Notes under the pieces: generated by a model | Told to the model about the DNA's origin: nothing | The model's input: the letters and a program-made list of their open reading frames with translations, nothing else | The model's database searches: none | From: F22 sp963675625 | GTDB lineage: Bacteria; Bacteroidota; Bacteroidia; Bacteroidales; Bacteroidaceae | Direction: 5' to 3' | Assembly: GCA_963675625.1 (NCBI GenBank) | Contig: OY776497.1 | Span: 1,984,001 to 2,048,000, forward strand | Length of the DNA stretch: 64,000 nucleotides | Made by a program: the position numbers and the translations under genes | Part shown: positions 52,414-61,247 of the stretch, piece after piece | Position numbering within the stretch: position 1 is the first letter of the stretch | Layout: the number at the start of each line of letters is the position of its first letter

Positions 52414-54420
52414 ATGCAAGATTCTTCAGAGAAATTAGGCAGTTCGCTGCCAGAAAACGCTTTTAGACCCTTAAAAAAAGGAGAAGAGTACAAACCATTG
52501 ATGCACGCAAAAGGTGTGTATCCAGAGGTGAATATATGGTCGGTTTTATGGGGGGTATTTATGGCCATCCTTTTCAGTGCGGCAGCAGCCTATCTGGGCT
52601 TAAAAGTTGGGCAGGTATTTGAAGCTGCTATTCCGATTGCCATTATTGCTGTGGGGGTGTCTACAGCCGCCAAAAGAAATAAAGCTTTGGGTGAAAATGT
52701 GATTATTCAAAGTATCGGTGCAAGTAGTGGGGTGATTGTTGCAGGAGCCATTTTTACATTACCAGCATTGTATATTTTGAAAGATAAATATCCAGAAATG
52801 ACTGTAAGTTTTTTACAAGTGTTTTTGAGCTCGTTGCTTGGTGGAATCCTAGGTATTTTATTTATTATTCCTTTCCGTAAATATTTTGTGAAGTCAATGC
52901 ACGGAAAATATCCTTTTCCAGAGGCAACTGCAACAACACAAGTCCTTATCTCTGGTGAAAAAGGGGGAAGTCAAGCAAAACCCCTTCTTATGGCTGGACT
53001 TGTAGGTGGTCTATATGACTTTATTGTGTCGACTTTCCACTTATGGAGTGAAAATATCTCATCTACTGCACTGTCTGCGGGACAGTATATGGCTGATAAA
53101 GCAAAACTAGTATTTAAATTGAATAGTGGTGCAGCAGTTTTAGGCCTTGGATATATTGTAGGGCTACGTTATGCATTGATTATTTGTGCTGGTAGTGTGG
53201 TTGTATGGTGGTTGATTATACCCCTAATGTCTGTTTTTTGGGGAGATGCAGTGCTTAATCAATGGAATACTGAAATTACGCAAGCTGTAGGTATGATGTC
53301 ACCTGAAGTTATTTTCAAACAATATGCGCGTAGCATTGGTATTGGTGGCATTGCGATGGCAGGTATTATTGGTATTATCAAGTCGTGGGGGATCATCAAG
53401 AGTGCAGTAGGTCTAGCAGGACGCGAACTTAGAGGTACTAAAACGTCGGTACAGTCAGAGCGCACAGATAAAGATCTTCCTATGAAGGTGATTGCTTATG
53501 GCGTGATAGTAACTATTTTACTGATTCTTGTCTTCTTTTATTTTGGAGTAATGAGTGGTAATCTATTACATACTATTATCGCTTTGTTATTGGTTGCCGT
53601 CATTGCATTCCTGTTCACAACAGTTGCAGCTAATGCGATTGCAATTGTAGGATCTAATCCCGTATCTGGGATGACCTTAATGACCCTAATTCTTGCTTCA
53701 GTTATTATGGCCGCAGTTGGCTTGAAAGGCACTGGGGGTATGGTAGCTGCATTAGTGATGGGCGGTGTGGTCTGCACAGCATTGGCTATGGCTGGCGGAT
53801 TTATAACAGACTTAAAAATAGGCTATTGGCTTGGAACGACTCCAGCAAAACAAGAAGGTTGGAAATTTCTAGGTACTTTAGTTTCAGCTGCTACAGTAGG
53901 TGGAGTGATGATTGTTTTGAATAAAGCTTATGGTTTTACAGGAGATAACGCCCTCGCAGCACCACAGGCCAATGCGCTTGCTGCAGTTGTAGAACCTTTG
54001 ATGAATGGTACTCCAGCTCCTTGGTTGTTGTATGGAATAGGAGCGGTTATAGCTATTGTGTTGACGATTTGTAAGGTCCCAGCTTTAGCATTTGCTTTGG
54101 GTATGTTTATCCCATTAGAATTGAATTTACCTCTTGTAGTTGGCGGACTTATTAGCTGGTATGTATCTACACGTAGTAAAGATGAGGCTTTGAATACAGC
54201 CCGCTTTGATAAGGGAACTTTAATTGCTTCTGGATTTATTGCTGGGGGAGCTTTAATGGGAGTCGTTAGTGCTGTGTTGGCTTTCTTGGGCGTTCATTTA
54301 GCTATGGATCAATGGTTCTCAGGATGGGCAGAGAGTGGTTATGCACAGAGTCTTGCTGTTGTCGCTTACTGTGTGTTGATCGGTTATTGTGTGAAAAGTT
54401 CCATGAAGACAAGAGTCTAA
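52414..54420 (+). CDS. OPT family oligopeptide transporter
   Basis: A 668-residue inner-membrane transporter with about 15-16 hydrophobic segments. The N-terminal LMHAKGVYPEVNIWSVLWGVFMAILFSAAAAYLGLKVGQVFEAAIP is characteristic, as are NVIIQSIGASSGVIVAG, KYPFPEATATTQVL and NAIAIVGSNPVSGMTLMTLI. It imports peptides or metal chelates with protons; the substrate is unknown. It stands alone between two hairpins. Confidence 0.95.
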   Translation: MQDSSEKLGSSLPENAFRPLKKGEEYKPLMHAKGVYPEVNIWSVLWGVFMAILFSAAAAYLGLKVGQVFEAAIPIAIIAVGVSTAAKRNKALGENVIIQSIGASSGVIVAGAIFTLPALYILKDKYPEMTVSFLQVFLSSLLGGILGILFIIPFRKYFVKSMHGKYPFPEATATTQVLISGEKGGSQAKPLLMAGLVGGLYDFIVSTFHLWSENISSTALSAGQYMADKAKLVFKLNSGAAVLGLGYIVGLRYALIICAGSVVVWWLIIPLMSVFWGDAVLNQWNTEITQAVGMMSPEVIFKQYARSIGIGGIAMAGIIGIIKSWGIIKSAVGLAGRELRGTKTSVQSERTDKDLPMKVIAYGVIVTILLILVFFYFGVMSGNLLHTIIALLLVAVIAFLFTTVAANAIAIVGSNPVSGMTLMTLILASVIMAAVGLKGTGGMVAALVMGGVVCTALAMAGGFITDLKIGYWLGTTPAKQEGWKFLGTLVSAATVGGVMIVLNKAYGFTGDNALAAPQANALAAVVEPLMNGTPAPWLLYGIGAVIAIVLTICKVPALAFALGMFIPLELNLPLVVGGLISWYVSTRSKDEALNTARFDKGTLIASGFIAGGALMGVVSAVLAFLGVHLAMDQWFSGWAESGYAQSLAVVAYCVLIGYCVKSSMKTRV

Positions 54421-54441
54421 ACGAAATATAATTATAGGGTG

Positions 54442-54489
54442 ATGTCCTCGTGTCCAAGACTTCTAGTATTGGATATGGGGACATTTTTT
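54442..54489 (+). terminator. Terminator after the OPT gene
   Basis: ATGTCC...CCAA pairs with TTGG...GGGACAT, followed by TTTTT. Confidence 0.75.
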
Positions 54490-54569
54490 ATGCCGTTCCG
54501 ACAAACGATTGTTGATGAAGATTAGAATGTGTATCTTGCATAGAAGTAACTATTTAATATTTTGAATAC

Positions 54570-55238
54570 ATGTGTAATACAATAGATAAAAAACCAGTGC
54601 TTTTGCCACGAGTAAAAGTGAATGATGATAATTTACGTACTATACTTTTGAACCAAGGTCAAGTCCTCAGTATAGATGTGATCAATTGGAAAGAATATCC
54701 TTTATGCCCCGAGGTTGATGTACATATAGCACATGATGATCATTATCTTTGGGCTCTGTATCGAGTGGATGAGTATCATGTGCGTGGGGTAAATTTAGAT
54801 GATATGGGACCTGTTTATGAAGATAGTTGTGTAGAGTGGTTCTTACAGATGCCTAATCAAGAGACTTACTTTAATATAGAGGTTAATTGTATTGGAACTT
54901 GTTTAGCCTCTTGTCGTATGAATAGAACAGACAAAGCTGCTTTTGCGCAAGAAGACTTGAAGCATATTGTGCGCTTAACGACTTTTCCTCATCAACCATA
55001 CGAGGCTATTTCTAATTCTAAACCTATTCATTGGGAATGTATAGTTGGTATTCCAAAAACTATTTTGATGAAATATATAGGTACAGAAAGTGCAATGTTC
55101 CCAGAAGAATTTAGTGCAAACTTTTATAAGTGTGGGGATAAAACACAAGAGCCACATTATTTGTCTAGTTTCCCTATTTCTACTGATTTACCCAATTTTC
55201 ATGTTCCAAGTGCCTTTTATCCTATACGGTTAATGTAA
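54570..55238 (+). CDS. CBM9-like carbohydrate-binding family protein
   Basis: A 222-residue protein resembling Bacteroidota 'carbohydrate-binding family 9-like' (DOMON/CBM9 fold) proteins. Seen are PEVDVHIAHDDHYLWALYRVDE, YEDSCVEWFLQMP and YFNIEVNCIGTCLAS, the strand pattern of that fold, and a C-terminal ANFYKCGDKTQEPHYLSSFP. There is no signal peptide, which is unusual for a glycan-binding module. No catalytic motif; ligand unknown. It stands alone before the aminotransferase gene. Confidence 0.75.
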   Translation: MCNTIDKKPVLLPRVKVNDDNLRTILLNQGQVLSIDVINWKEYPLCPEVDVHIAHDDHYLWALYRVDEYHVRGVNLDDMGPVYEDSCVEWFLQMPNQETYFNIEVNCIGTCLASCRMNRTDKAAFAQEDLKHIVRLTTFPHQPYEAISNSKPIHWECIVGIPKTILMKYIGTESAMFPEEFSANFYKCGDKTQEPHYLSSFPISTDLPNFHVPSAFYPIRLM

Positions 55239-55362
55239 TGAATTGTAGTCAGTCGTGTGAATGTTATGCTTTTTGCGTATATTAGAGGAGTGTACGAATG
55301 TTAAATATGTGATTTTATGACTAATTCATGCAGTGAATTGATTGCTTAAGGTATTATATAAG

Positions 55363-55370
55363 TATATTTG
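55363..55370 (+). promoter_or_regulatory. -7 box for the rffA-wecF pair
   Basis: TATATTTG with ATTG copies at 55337 and 55341, 22-26 bp upstream. Confidence 0.55.
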
Positions 55371-55443
55371 CCCCCAAAATCTTATATTGTATATAATATT
55401 AGACAAATTGTTGCTTAAAATATCGAATTAATCTACTATTGCA

Positions 55444-56595
55444 ATGAGTGAAATTGTACCGTTTAATAAAGCTTTTATTTCTGGGAAAGAAGAGAAATAC
55501 ATTCATAAAGCATTAATGTATGGAGCTTTGGCTGGAAATGGTTTTTATACAAAAAAGTGTCAAACATATATTGAAAATGAATTTAGTGTACAGAAGTGCT
55601 TGTTAACTACAAGTTGTACAGATGCCTTAGAAATGGCAGCTATCCTTACCAATGTGGGGCCTGGTGATGAAGTTATTGTTCCTAGTTATACCTTTGTGTC
55701 AACTGCTATTGCTTTTGTGCGTCAGGGAGCCACTTTGGTGTTTGTAGATAGTGAACGATGTACACCTAACTTGAATTTGGATGAGGTAGAAAAAGCTATT
55801 ACGTCTCGTACCAAAGTCATTGTCCCTGTACATTATGGTGGTTCCTCATGCGATATGGATAGATTGATGGCAATAGCTGACAAATATCATCTTTATGTTG
55901 TAGAAGATGCAGCTCAAGCTATTGGAGCTACATACAAAGGACGTTATCTAGGTACTATTGGGCATCTAGGCACATACTCTTTTCATGAGACCAAAAATGT
56001 AAGCTGTGGCGAAGGTGGAGCCTTGTTGGTAAATGATAAGCATTTCAGTCGAAGAGCTGATATTATTTGGGAGAAAGGAACCAATAGATCGGAGTTCTTC
56101 CGGGGAGAAGTCAATAAATATGGCTGGGTCGATACTGGCTCTTCTTTTTTACCAAATGAGTTGACAGCTGCCTTCCTGTATGGACAGTTAACGCAATATA
56201 AGCAACTGAATGCTAGAAGACTTCAACTTTGGGATATGTATAAGCAAGCGCTTCAACCCCTAGCTGATAAGGGATGCTTTTGTCTCCCAAGAATTCATGA
56301 GTACAACCAAATAAATGCACATGTCTTTTATATAGTATTGCCCTCTTGTGAGTTACGTACTGACCTAATTTCTTTCTTAAAAGAGCAACAAATTCATGCG
56401 GTATTTCATTATTTAAGTCTGCATAAGAGTGATTATTTTAAGGATCAGTATAAAGGGGAGCAATTGACACAAAGTGATCATTATACATGCTGTCTACTTA
56501 GATTGCCTTTATTCAATGACATGACAGAAAACCAAGTAAAACTGGTGTGCCAGTCTATTTCTGACTTCTTTAGTCGTAACGATTCATCCATTTGA
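55444..56595 (+). CDS. rffA: dTDP-4-amino-4,6-dideoxygalactose transaminase
   Basis: A 383-residue PLP-dependent DegT-family aminotransferase. The PLP lysine is K184 in HETKNVSCGEGG and the cofactor Asp is D155 in VVEDAAQ. Motifs (IPFNKxF-like start IVPFNKAFISG, LLTTSCTDALEMAA, VPSYTFVSTA, VPVHYGGSSCDMD) match RffA/WecE, which converts dTDP-4-keto-6-deoxyglucose to dTDP-4-amino-4,6-dideoxygalactose. The WecF-like gene follows after 6 bp. The acetyltransferase RffC, normally acting between them, is not encoded here. Confidence 0.93.
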   Translation: MSEIVPFNKAFISGKEEKYIHKALMYGALAGNGFYTKKCQTYIENEFSVQKCLLTTSCTDALEMAAILTNVGPGDEVIVPSYTFVSTAIAFVRQGATLVFVDSERCTPNLNLDEVEKAITSRTKVIVPVHYGGSSCDMDRLMAIADKYHLYVVEDAAQAIGATYKGRYLGTIGHLGTYSFHETKNVSCGEGGALLVNDKHFSRRADIIWEKGTNRSEFFRGEVNKYGWVDTGSSFLPNELTAAFLYGQLTQYKQLNARRLQLWDMYKQALQPLADKGCFCLPRIHEYNQINAHVFYIVLPSCELRTDLISFLKEQQIHAVFHYLSLHKSDYFKDQYKGEQLTQSDHYTCCLLRLPLFNDMTENQVKLVCQSISDFFSRNDSSI

Positions 56596-56601
56596 TACAG
56601 T

Positions 56602-57762
56602 ATGGACAAAGTATTACATTTTTTACCAGACGAGAAAATTGCTAATCGAATTATTAAAATTTTTGAGGAAGCATTGCCCGGGAAAAACTTGTTCTTAGTG
56701 ACATCTCGTCGGAAGCAGTATACCTACATACAGACCGGAAATGGGATCATTAGCTTGCAAGAGTTTCAAGATATGTCAGATATGCAGAGATGGGATACAG
56801 TTAAGTATGTAGTTATTCATAATTTGACACATTGTGCCCTGAATGTTGCTGATAAATATTTACCTAAAGGAATGCCTACTTATTGGGTAATATGGGGGAT
56901 GGATCTTTACAATGTGTTGCTTGCACCTAAAGGCTTTCCACTATATGACAATGATAATCCTTTTAAATCAAATCTGAATACACGTTGGAAAAATATATGG
57001 GCTTCTATGAAGGCTAGGCGTGTACGTAAGTTTGTAGAAAAAAAAGTAACGCATATCATGACGGATACTACTGACAATGATTATCAGATGTTGGTACAAT
57101 ATTATCCTGAAATGGCTTCAAAACAACATGTGCCTTTTTTCTATTATCCAATTGATGAATTACTTGGACCTTTGGTAGATCAGTCAGTTAATACAGGAAG
57201 AGAAAGTAATGTGTATGGGGGAATACAAGTGGGGAATAGTTGTTCACCAACAAATAATCACTTGTATGCTTTTAAAACATTGTCTACATTTGATTTACAT
57301 AACCGCTCCATTTGTGTGCCATTGAGTTACTCAATACGTGAGTATTATAGAAAACCAGTACTTGAGGGTGGACAACAATTTTTTGGAGATCAATTTCATC
57401 CTATTCTTGACTTTATGCCTCTAGAGGATTACTCTCGTATGATGTGTAATAACACAGTGGTCGTTTATGCCAATTTCAGACAAGAGGCTATTGGTAATAT
57501 CTTGACATCATTATACTTAGGTGCCAAAGTATTTTTGTCAAAATACAGCCCGGTTCATGAGTGGGCAAGATCTATTGGTGTAGAACTGTTCGTATTGGAA
57601 GAGATGACTCAAGAAAGTTTAGATACTCCTTTATCTTCAGCTCAGCAACGCGTGCACAGAGAACGATTGATGGAATTATATAATACAAATAGAATGATAG
57701 AGATTATTCGTACTTGTTTTACCGAGACTGTAAAGTCACCTGTGTCAAATTTACAGCTGTAA
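56602..57762 (+). CDS. WecF-like 4-acetamido-4,6-dideoxygalactosyltransferase
   Basis: A 386-residue GT56-like glycosyltransferase resembling TDP-Fuc4NAc:lipid II transferase (WecF). Matching stretches are IHNLTHCALNVADKYLP, YWVIWGMDLYN, YGGIQVGNSCSPTNNH, LSYSIREYYRKPV and AIGNILTSLYLGAKVFLS. No membrane helix; likely membrane-peripheral. It should transfer the sugar made by the RffA homolog onto a lipid-linked glycan. In this phylum the acceptor is unlikely to be true enterobacterial common antigen, so the target glycan is unknown. Confidence 0.88.
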   Translation: MDKVLHFLPDEKIANRIIKIFEEALPGKNLFLVTSRRKQYTYIQTGNGIISLQEFQDMSDMQRWDTVKYVVIHNLTHCALNVADKYLPKGMPTYWVIWGMDLYNVLLAPKGFPLYDNDNPFKSNLNTRWKNIWASMKARRVRKFVEKKVTHIMTDTTDNDYQMLVQYYPEMASKQHVPFFYYPIDELLGPLVDQSVNTGRESNVYGGIQVGNSCSPTNNHLYAFKTLSTFDLHNRSICVPLSYSIREYYRKPVLEGGQQFFGDQFHPILDFMPLEDYSRMMCNNTVVVYANFRQEAIGNILTSLYLGAKVFLSKYSPVHEWARSIGVELFVLEEMTQESLDTPLSSAQQRVHRERLMELYNTNRMIEIIRTCFTETVKSPVSNLQL

Positions 57763-57911
57763 GGAGCCAGTTGAGTGCCCCTTTCTGGTACGATGTATTA
57801 TTTGCTGTCTGTGGGCGACTAAATCCTTTTTTTGTAGTCAATATGCCTATGTCTAAAGGATTCCGAGCGAAAAAGACTGAAAACCTTGGTATAGGCTGGA
57901 GGGACAAATAT

Positions 57912-57932
57912 AAGGGCCATGTTGGCCTTTTT
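57912..57932 (+). terminator. Terminator of the rffA-wecF operon
   Basis: AAGGGCC pairs with GGCCTTT around ATGTT (one G-U pair), followed by TTTTT; 150 bp after the stop. Confidence 0.65.
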
Positions 57933-57945
57933 ATCAGTGAAAAAA

Positions 57946-58023
57946 CGCAAGCGCTTGCGATTTGCTACATATCGGGATGTTTGGCTTTTTGCAAGCGCTT
58001 GCGTTTTGGGGCGCAAGCGCTTG
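57946..58023. repeat. Three spaced CGCAAGCGCTTGCG palindromes
   Basis: Copies: CGCAAGCGCTTGCG at 57946-57959; GCAAGCGCTTGC at 57991-58002; CAAGCGCTTG at 58014-58023 (preceded by GCG). Centres are 44 and 22 bp apart, about four and two helical turns. Copies 2 and 3 can also pair with each other through 12-bp arms (57992-58003 with 58012-58023). They are strikingly GC-rich against AT-rich surroundings. Confidence 0.85.
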
Positions 58024-58037
58024 TACAAAAATACGGT

Positions 58038-58067
58038 CAAGCTTTGATGTTTTGCTAGCAAAGCTTG
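58038..58067. repeat. Inverted repeat CAAGCTTTG/CAAAGCTTG
   Basis: Perfect 9-bp arms around a 12-nt loop, directly after the palindrome array. No good T-run on either strand. Confidence 0.65.
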
Positions 58068-58152
58068 TGATCGATTTGGGGCTTTTTCAGGTATGAGTGT
58101 TTTGATCAACTTAGTATCTAGCGTGACTTTTTGAAGCACCACAGCTATTCGT

Positions 58153-58827
58153 TTATTTTTCTTCTATTTGAACAAGCCCATTGACTATGGCATATATCGT
58201 TAGTCCAGCCGTACTATGAATCTGTAATTTCTTCGTGATATTACGTCGGTGTGTGATTACTGTATGGATGGATAAAAATAATTTATCAGCTATCTCCTTA
58301 TTACTTAAACCTTCTACAATAGCAATAATAATATCTTTTTCTCGACTACTTAACGTGTCATTATCGGTTTCTAGATCCTGATTCTTAGGAATGGTTACTG
58401 TCGGAGCTGTAGAATCACCATTGCGCATATATTCTTTGTCATGAGTCTCTAAAGTTGTTTGTAACTCTTCAATACTTACTAGTAAGTCGGCAATTTTTTC
58501 TATTGGGTCTAATATAGTAAATCGTCCCGAGTAATCACACATACTAGTTGATGGATATAAACGACTAAGAACAGCGATAACAGGTATAGATGGATGCTTC
58601 TCCTTAAATGTAGGAAGATCAAAGTTTTCTTCAAAACTAGGTGATACAAATAATACATCTACTGGTTGCGTATCTATACAATTATGAATAGATCGTAAAG
58701 ATAGTACTTCGATAGGATGGACATGCACGTATTTTAATTGTCTTAGAATGGTAATGAGACCATTTCGAATAATGTCTGATTCGTGAGCTACTAAAACATG
58801 CATTATATTTCGTTTATTATTACTCAT
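58153..58827 (-). CDS. LuxR-type regulator with degenerate receiver domain
   Basis: A 224-residue regulator. Residues 9-125 have a response-regulator receiver pattern (HVLVAHESDIIRNGLITIL, VDVLFVSPSF), but the phospho-acceptor Asp position is Ser62, so classical phosphorylation is unlikely. Residues 158-222 form a clear NarL/LuxR helix-turn-helix (LSSREKDIIIAIVEGLSNKEIADKLFLS). The ATG overlaps the stop of the upstream di-iron protein gene (ATGA), so the two are translationally coupled. It probably reads a state of its partner rather than a histidine kinase. Confidence 0.88.
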   Translation of the reverse strand: MSNNKRNIMHVLVAHESDIIRNGLITILRQLKYVHVHPIEVLSLRSIHNCIDTQPVDVLFVSPSFEENFDLPTFKEKHPSIPVIAVLSRLYPSTSMCDYSGRFTILDPIEKIADLLVSIEELQTTLETHDKEYMRNGDSTAPTVTIPKNQDLETDNDTLSSREKDIIIAIVEGLSNKEIADKLFLSIHTVITHRRNITKKLQIHSTAGLTIYAIVNGLVQIEEK

Positions 58828-59519
58828 GATATCACCCCTTTCTCTAATTGAATAATAGCAGGGATAAATAAATAGTCTTCCACTTTATTGTGATCTTCCA
58901 ATTCTTCTTCAACACGAAAGATATCATATAATACACCATTTAAGATATTATTTGAGCTTGTTGAAGGGTAATACTTTATTAGTAAGTTCTTTAGTTCAAC
59001 CAGGCTTTCATTAATTTCTTCGTGCTCATCTTTGTATGTGGCTATACTGAATGAATGATTCTTCTCACCAGATAATAAGCTATCAACAAATTTAAAAACT
59101 CGTTCGTTTTCATAACTCATATGCTTGTCTACTGATGTTTTATACTCATCAAAGAAATGCATGATCATCTGTCCAACTTGGGTTCTCGCCCCATCCAATG
59201 CCACAATAAGTTGCTCTCTAATAGCTGGCAAGCTGTAATCAATAAAATAAGTATGAGATTGTTTCAGATAGTCGATTAGGGTGGGAATCGACAATTCAGC
59301 AATTTCTTCTTCATTGACATAAGAGACAGCTCCCCTAAACACGAAGTTGAGTACAATCAAAAATGTATAAGTATCTACTTGATTCTCTTCACATACTTCT
59401 TGGATTGTTTTATCACCAAATCCTAATGCAATACCAAAGCGACTTAATACTTGTATCATCTTATAATTGTCTGATAAGATGTACGCTAATTTATCTGTGG
59501 GTTGATAGAGTTTTTCCAT
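58824..59519 (-). CDS. Hemerythrin-domain protein, RIC/YtfE-like without the Cys-Cys motif
   Basis: A 231-residue cytoplasmic protein. Residues ~8-62 resemble the ScdA_N/DUF542 domain of iron-sulfur cluster repair proteins, but the YtfE Cys-Cys position reads Gly33-Phe34 (ALGFGDKT). The hemerythrin part keeps all six di-iron ligands with YtfE-like spacing: H89, H133, E137, H166, H210, E214 (YtfE H84, H129, E133, H160, H204, E208). It may sense or store O2, NO or redox state, or act as an altered repair protein. It is coupled to the downstream LuxR-type regulator. Confidence 0.85.
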   Translation of the reverse strand: MEKLYQPTDKLAYILSDNYKMIQVLSRFGIALGFGDKTIQEVCEENQVDTYTFLIVLNFVFRGAVSYVNEEEIAELSIPTLIDYLKQSHTYFIDYSLPAIREQLIVALDGARTQVGQMIMHFFDEYKTSVDKHMSYENERVFKFVDSLLSGEKNHSFSIATYKDEHEEINESLVELKNLLIKYYPSTSSNNILNGVLYDIFRVEEELEDHNKVEDYLFIPAIIQLEKGVIS

Positions 59520-59610
59520 AAATCAAAAATAATAAAAAGAATAGATATATCCAATCTGTTTACTGTATAATGTGTTCTTAAACAAGGAACCATTATGCTA
59601 GAAATACTCT

Positions 59611-60168
59611 TTATTGTACAATGTGGTAACTGATGGCTTTAACATGATAAAAACTCAAATAATTTTTCCCTTCTGCTTGTTTGCGTTGAGCAATACGTTT
59701 CCGAAAATCAGCAATTCGTTGTGAACTAGAATTGCCAGTTTCTTTTGTTGCTGCTTTTTCTGCTGCACAACCTTCTTCTCCATGCCCATGTTTTTCTTCT
59801 GTTTGAGCTTTTATTTTGCTTTCCCATTGCTTTAAGAAATCTTCATCAATGCGAGATTCTTCAACAATCCCAATAATCTCTACTTGATGATTGTTGCATG
59901 TTCTTGGAAATTTACCCAGTTTAGGAGTTGAATTTACTCGAAGTGTTTGTTTAGTACCAGGGATTTCCATAAATAACTTCATGCCACTTTTGGAGCAGAC
60001 ATGTATTGTTTTTCCAGAGAATGATACTGTTTTTCCTACATATTGACTTCCGTTTTCTAGAAGGTTTGCTAACGTCACTTTTTGCGCTGTGTCTTCTGGA
60101 GCCGCTTGGCCCCATACTGATACGATACAACTCATGACAAGCACTAATGTGCTAATTACTTTGTTCAT
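59611..60168 (-). CDS. Exported OB-fold protein with a His/Cys-rich segment
   Basis: A 185-residue protein starting at 60168 (MNKVISTLVLVMSCIVSVWGQ, a signal peptide); the upstream ATG at 60198 adds residues without signal character. An OB-fold-like domain follows (about 30-105: VTLANLLENGSQYVGKTVSFSG, then VEIIGIVEE), with Cys58 and Cys91. A His/Glu/Cys stretch at 126-134 (KHGHGEEGC) could bind metal. The C-terminal helix is basic. Last gene of the ABC operon, 20 bp after the DUF4857 gene and 91 bp before the di-iron gene. Confidence 0.75.
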   Translation of the reverse strand: MNKVISTLVLVMSCIVSVWGQAAPEDTAQKVTLANLLENGSQYVGKTVSFSGKTIHVCSKSGMKLFMEIPGTKQTLRVNSTPKLGKFPRTCNNHQVEIIGIVEESRIDEDFLKQWESKIKAQTEEKHGHGEEGCAAEKAATKETGNSSSQRIADFRKRIAQRKQAEGKNYLSFYHVKAISYHIVQ

Positions 60169-60188
60169 AATAATTCTGTATTTAATGA

Positions 60189-61229
60189 TTAATTCCAATG
60201 TGGATACACATACCCATCGTTTGATGATGTGAAGTGTAGTCCCATAAATGGTTTGTTATGGTAAATATACTCTTTTTTTCTGTACTGATGATAATCAGAT
60301 CCGTCCAATCCATAGAATGTAGTCCTTCTATCATCTTCAATACGAATGGTCCACATATATGGATTACCAATAATCATGATTTCCTGTGTTGTAGGATTAA
60401 ATTCAGGGATGTCTAATGGATGTATCTGATAGCTAGGGGTATCAATGACGTACATCTTGTTTGTTGTATCAGTAAAGAAACCATAGTGTTTTCTCGAGTC
60501 AAATTCTGTGACAAAAACTTGATTAGCTAATACATCTTTTGGCAAGTCGATGCGATGACAAACTGGTTTGTTGTGTGTCATTTGCATATGAAATAATTGA
60601 TGTTGTCTATCGACTAATAAAAAGCCGTTGTCATATCTTTTGCGCAGATTGGGTATGTTATGAAGATGAATGATAGGGAAACTGCATCCTACATCTTTTA
60701 ATGCTTGGGTAAATAATGTGCTTTTTGCCAGATCAATCTGGTTATTTTGCATTGTTATAAATTCCAACCCATTAGTTGTGCAACGAAACATATCTTTGGG
60801 GAGCTCAAAATCTAAACGTTTAGGAGCACTTTCTAAAAGCATGTATAATGGAGCGATAGGACCATTCGTGTCTTCTGGGAAGTTACGGAACATAAAACGC
60901 CCCTCTTGGATTTCTTTTAGGTTGATTGGTTTTCCCATAATAGAATCAGGGAATGCATTGCGATCTGCTAGTTGTCTATTGTAAAATAGGGGCAAAACAC
61001 TATCCAGTTGGTTGGCGCTGTATATGTGCCCTGCCAAATCTTTTCCTATTAATTTATCGTTTGCCCCTCTGTCAGGATAAGTAAATTCATAGGTAATTGG
61101 ACTAAATAGCATAAAGCGCATGGCACTTTGTTGTGGGTGTGCAAATATAAATTGATATATCCAAGGTAATTGCCAGATGAGTAAAAGGGCAATCATTCCA
61201 ATAAGACTTATTTGACTAACTTTTTTCAT
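60189..61229 (-). CDS. DUF4857-like membrane-anchored protein of the ABC operon
   Basis: A 346-residue protein with one N-terminal membrane helix (about 8-30, LIGMIALLLIWQLPWIYQFIFA) and a large extracytoplasmic part that looks like a beta-propeller or beta-sandwich. Seen are KLIGKDLAGHIYSANQLDSVLPLFYNRQL, GFLLVDRQHQLFHM and GYVYPHWN. It resembles DUF4857, a Bacteroidota family linked to ABC transporter genes. Gaps of 18-20 bp on both sides place it in the operon. Function unknown. Confidence 0.72.
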   Translation of the reverse strand: MKKVSQISLIGMIALLLIWQLPWIYQFIFAHPQQSAMRFMLFSPITYEFTYPDRGANDKLIGKDLAGHIYSANQLDSVLPLFYNRQLADRNAFPDSIMGKPINLKEIQEGRFMFRNFPEDTNGPIAPLYMLLESAPKRLDFELPKDMFRCTTNGLEFITMQNNQIDLAKSTLFTQALKDVGCSFPIIHLHNIPNLRKRYDNGFLLVDRQHQLFHMQMTHNKPVCHRIDLPKDVLANQVFVTEFDSRKHYGFFTDTTNKMYVIDTPSYQIHPLDIPEFNPTTQEIMIIGNPYMWTIRIEDDRRTTFYGLDGSDYHQYRKKEYIYHNKPFMGLHFTSSNDGYVYPHWN

Positions 61230-61247
61230 ATTACTTGGTGTTATTGA

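Larger units (their letters stand above)
57763..58152. other. 390-bp convergent spacer with spaced palindromes
   Basis: It lies between the convergent wecF-like and LuxR-type genes. It contains the terminator at 57912-57932, three GCAAGCGCTTGC palindromes (57946-58023) and a further inverted repeat at 58038-58067. The open frames crossing it on both strands have no family resemblance and are read as chance frames. Confidence 0.65.

Noticed and set aside
57946..58023. CRISPR or transposon end
   Set aside because: Only three short palindromes with unequal spacers, no cas or transposase gene, and no target-site duplication.
57714..58058. Open frame of 114 codons on the plus strand (and 107 codons on the minus strand at 57819-58142)
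   Set aside because: Both overlap the palindrome array and the terminator, overlap neighbouring gene ends, and have no family resemblance or start context. They are chance frames created by the repeats.
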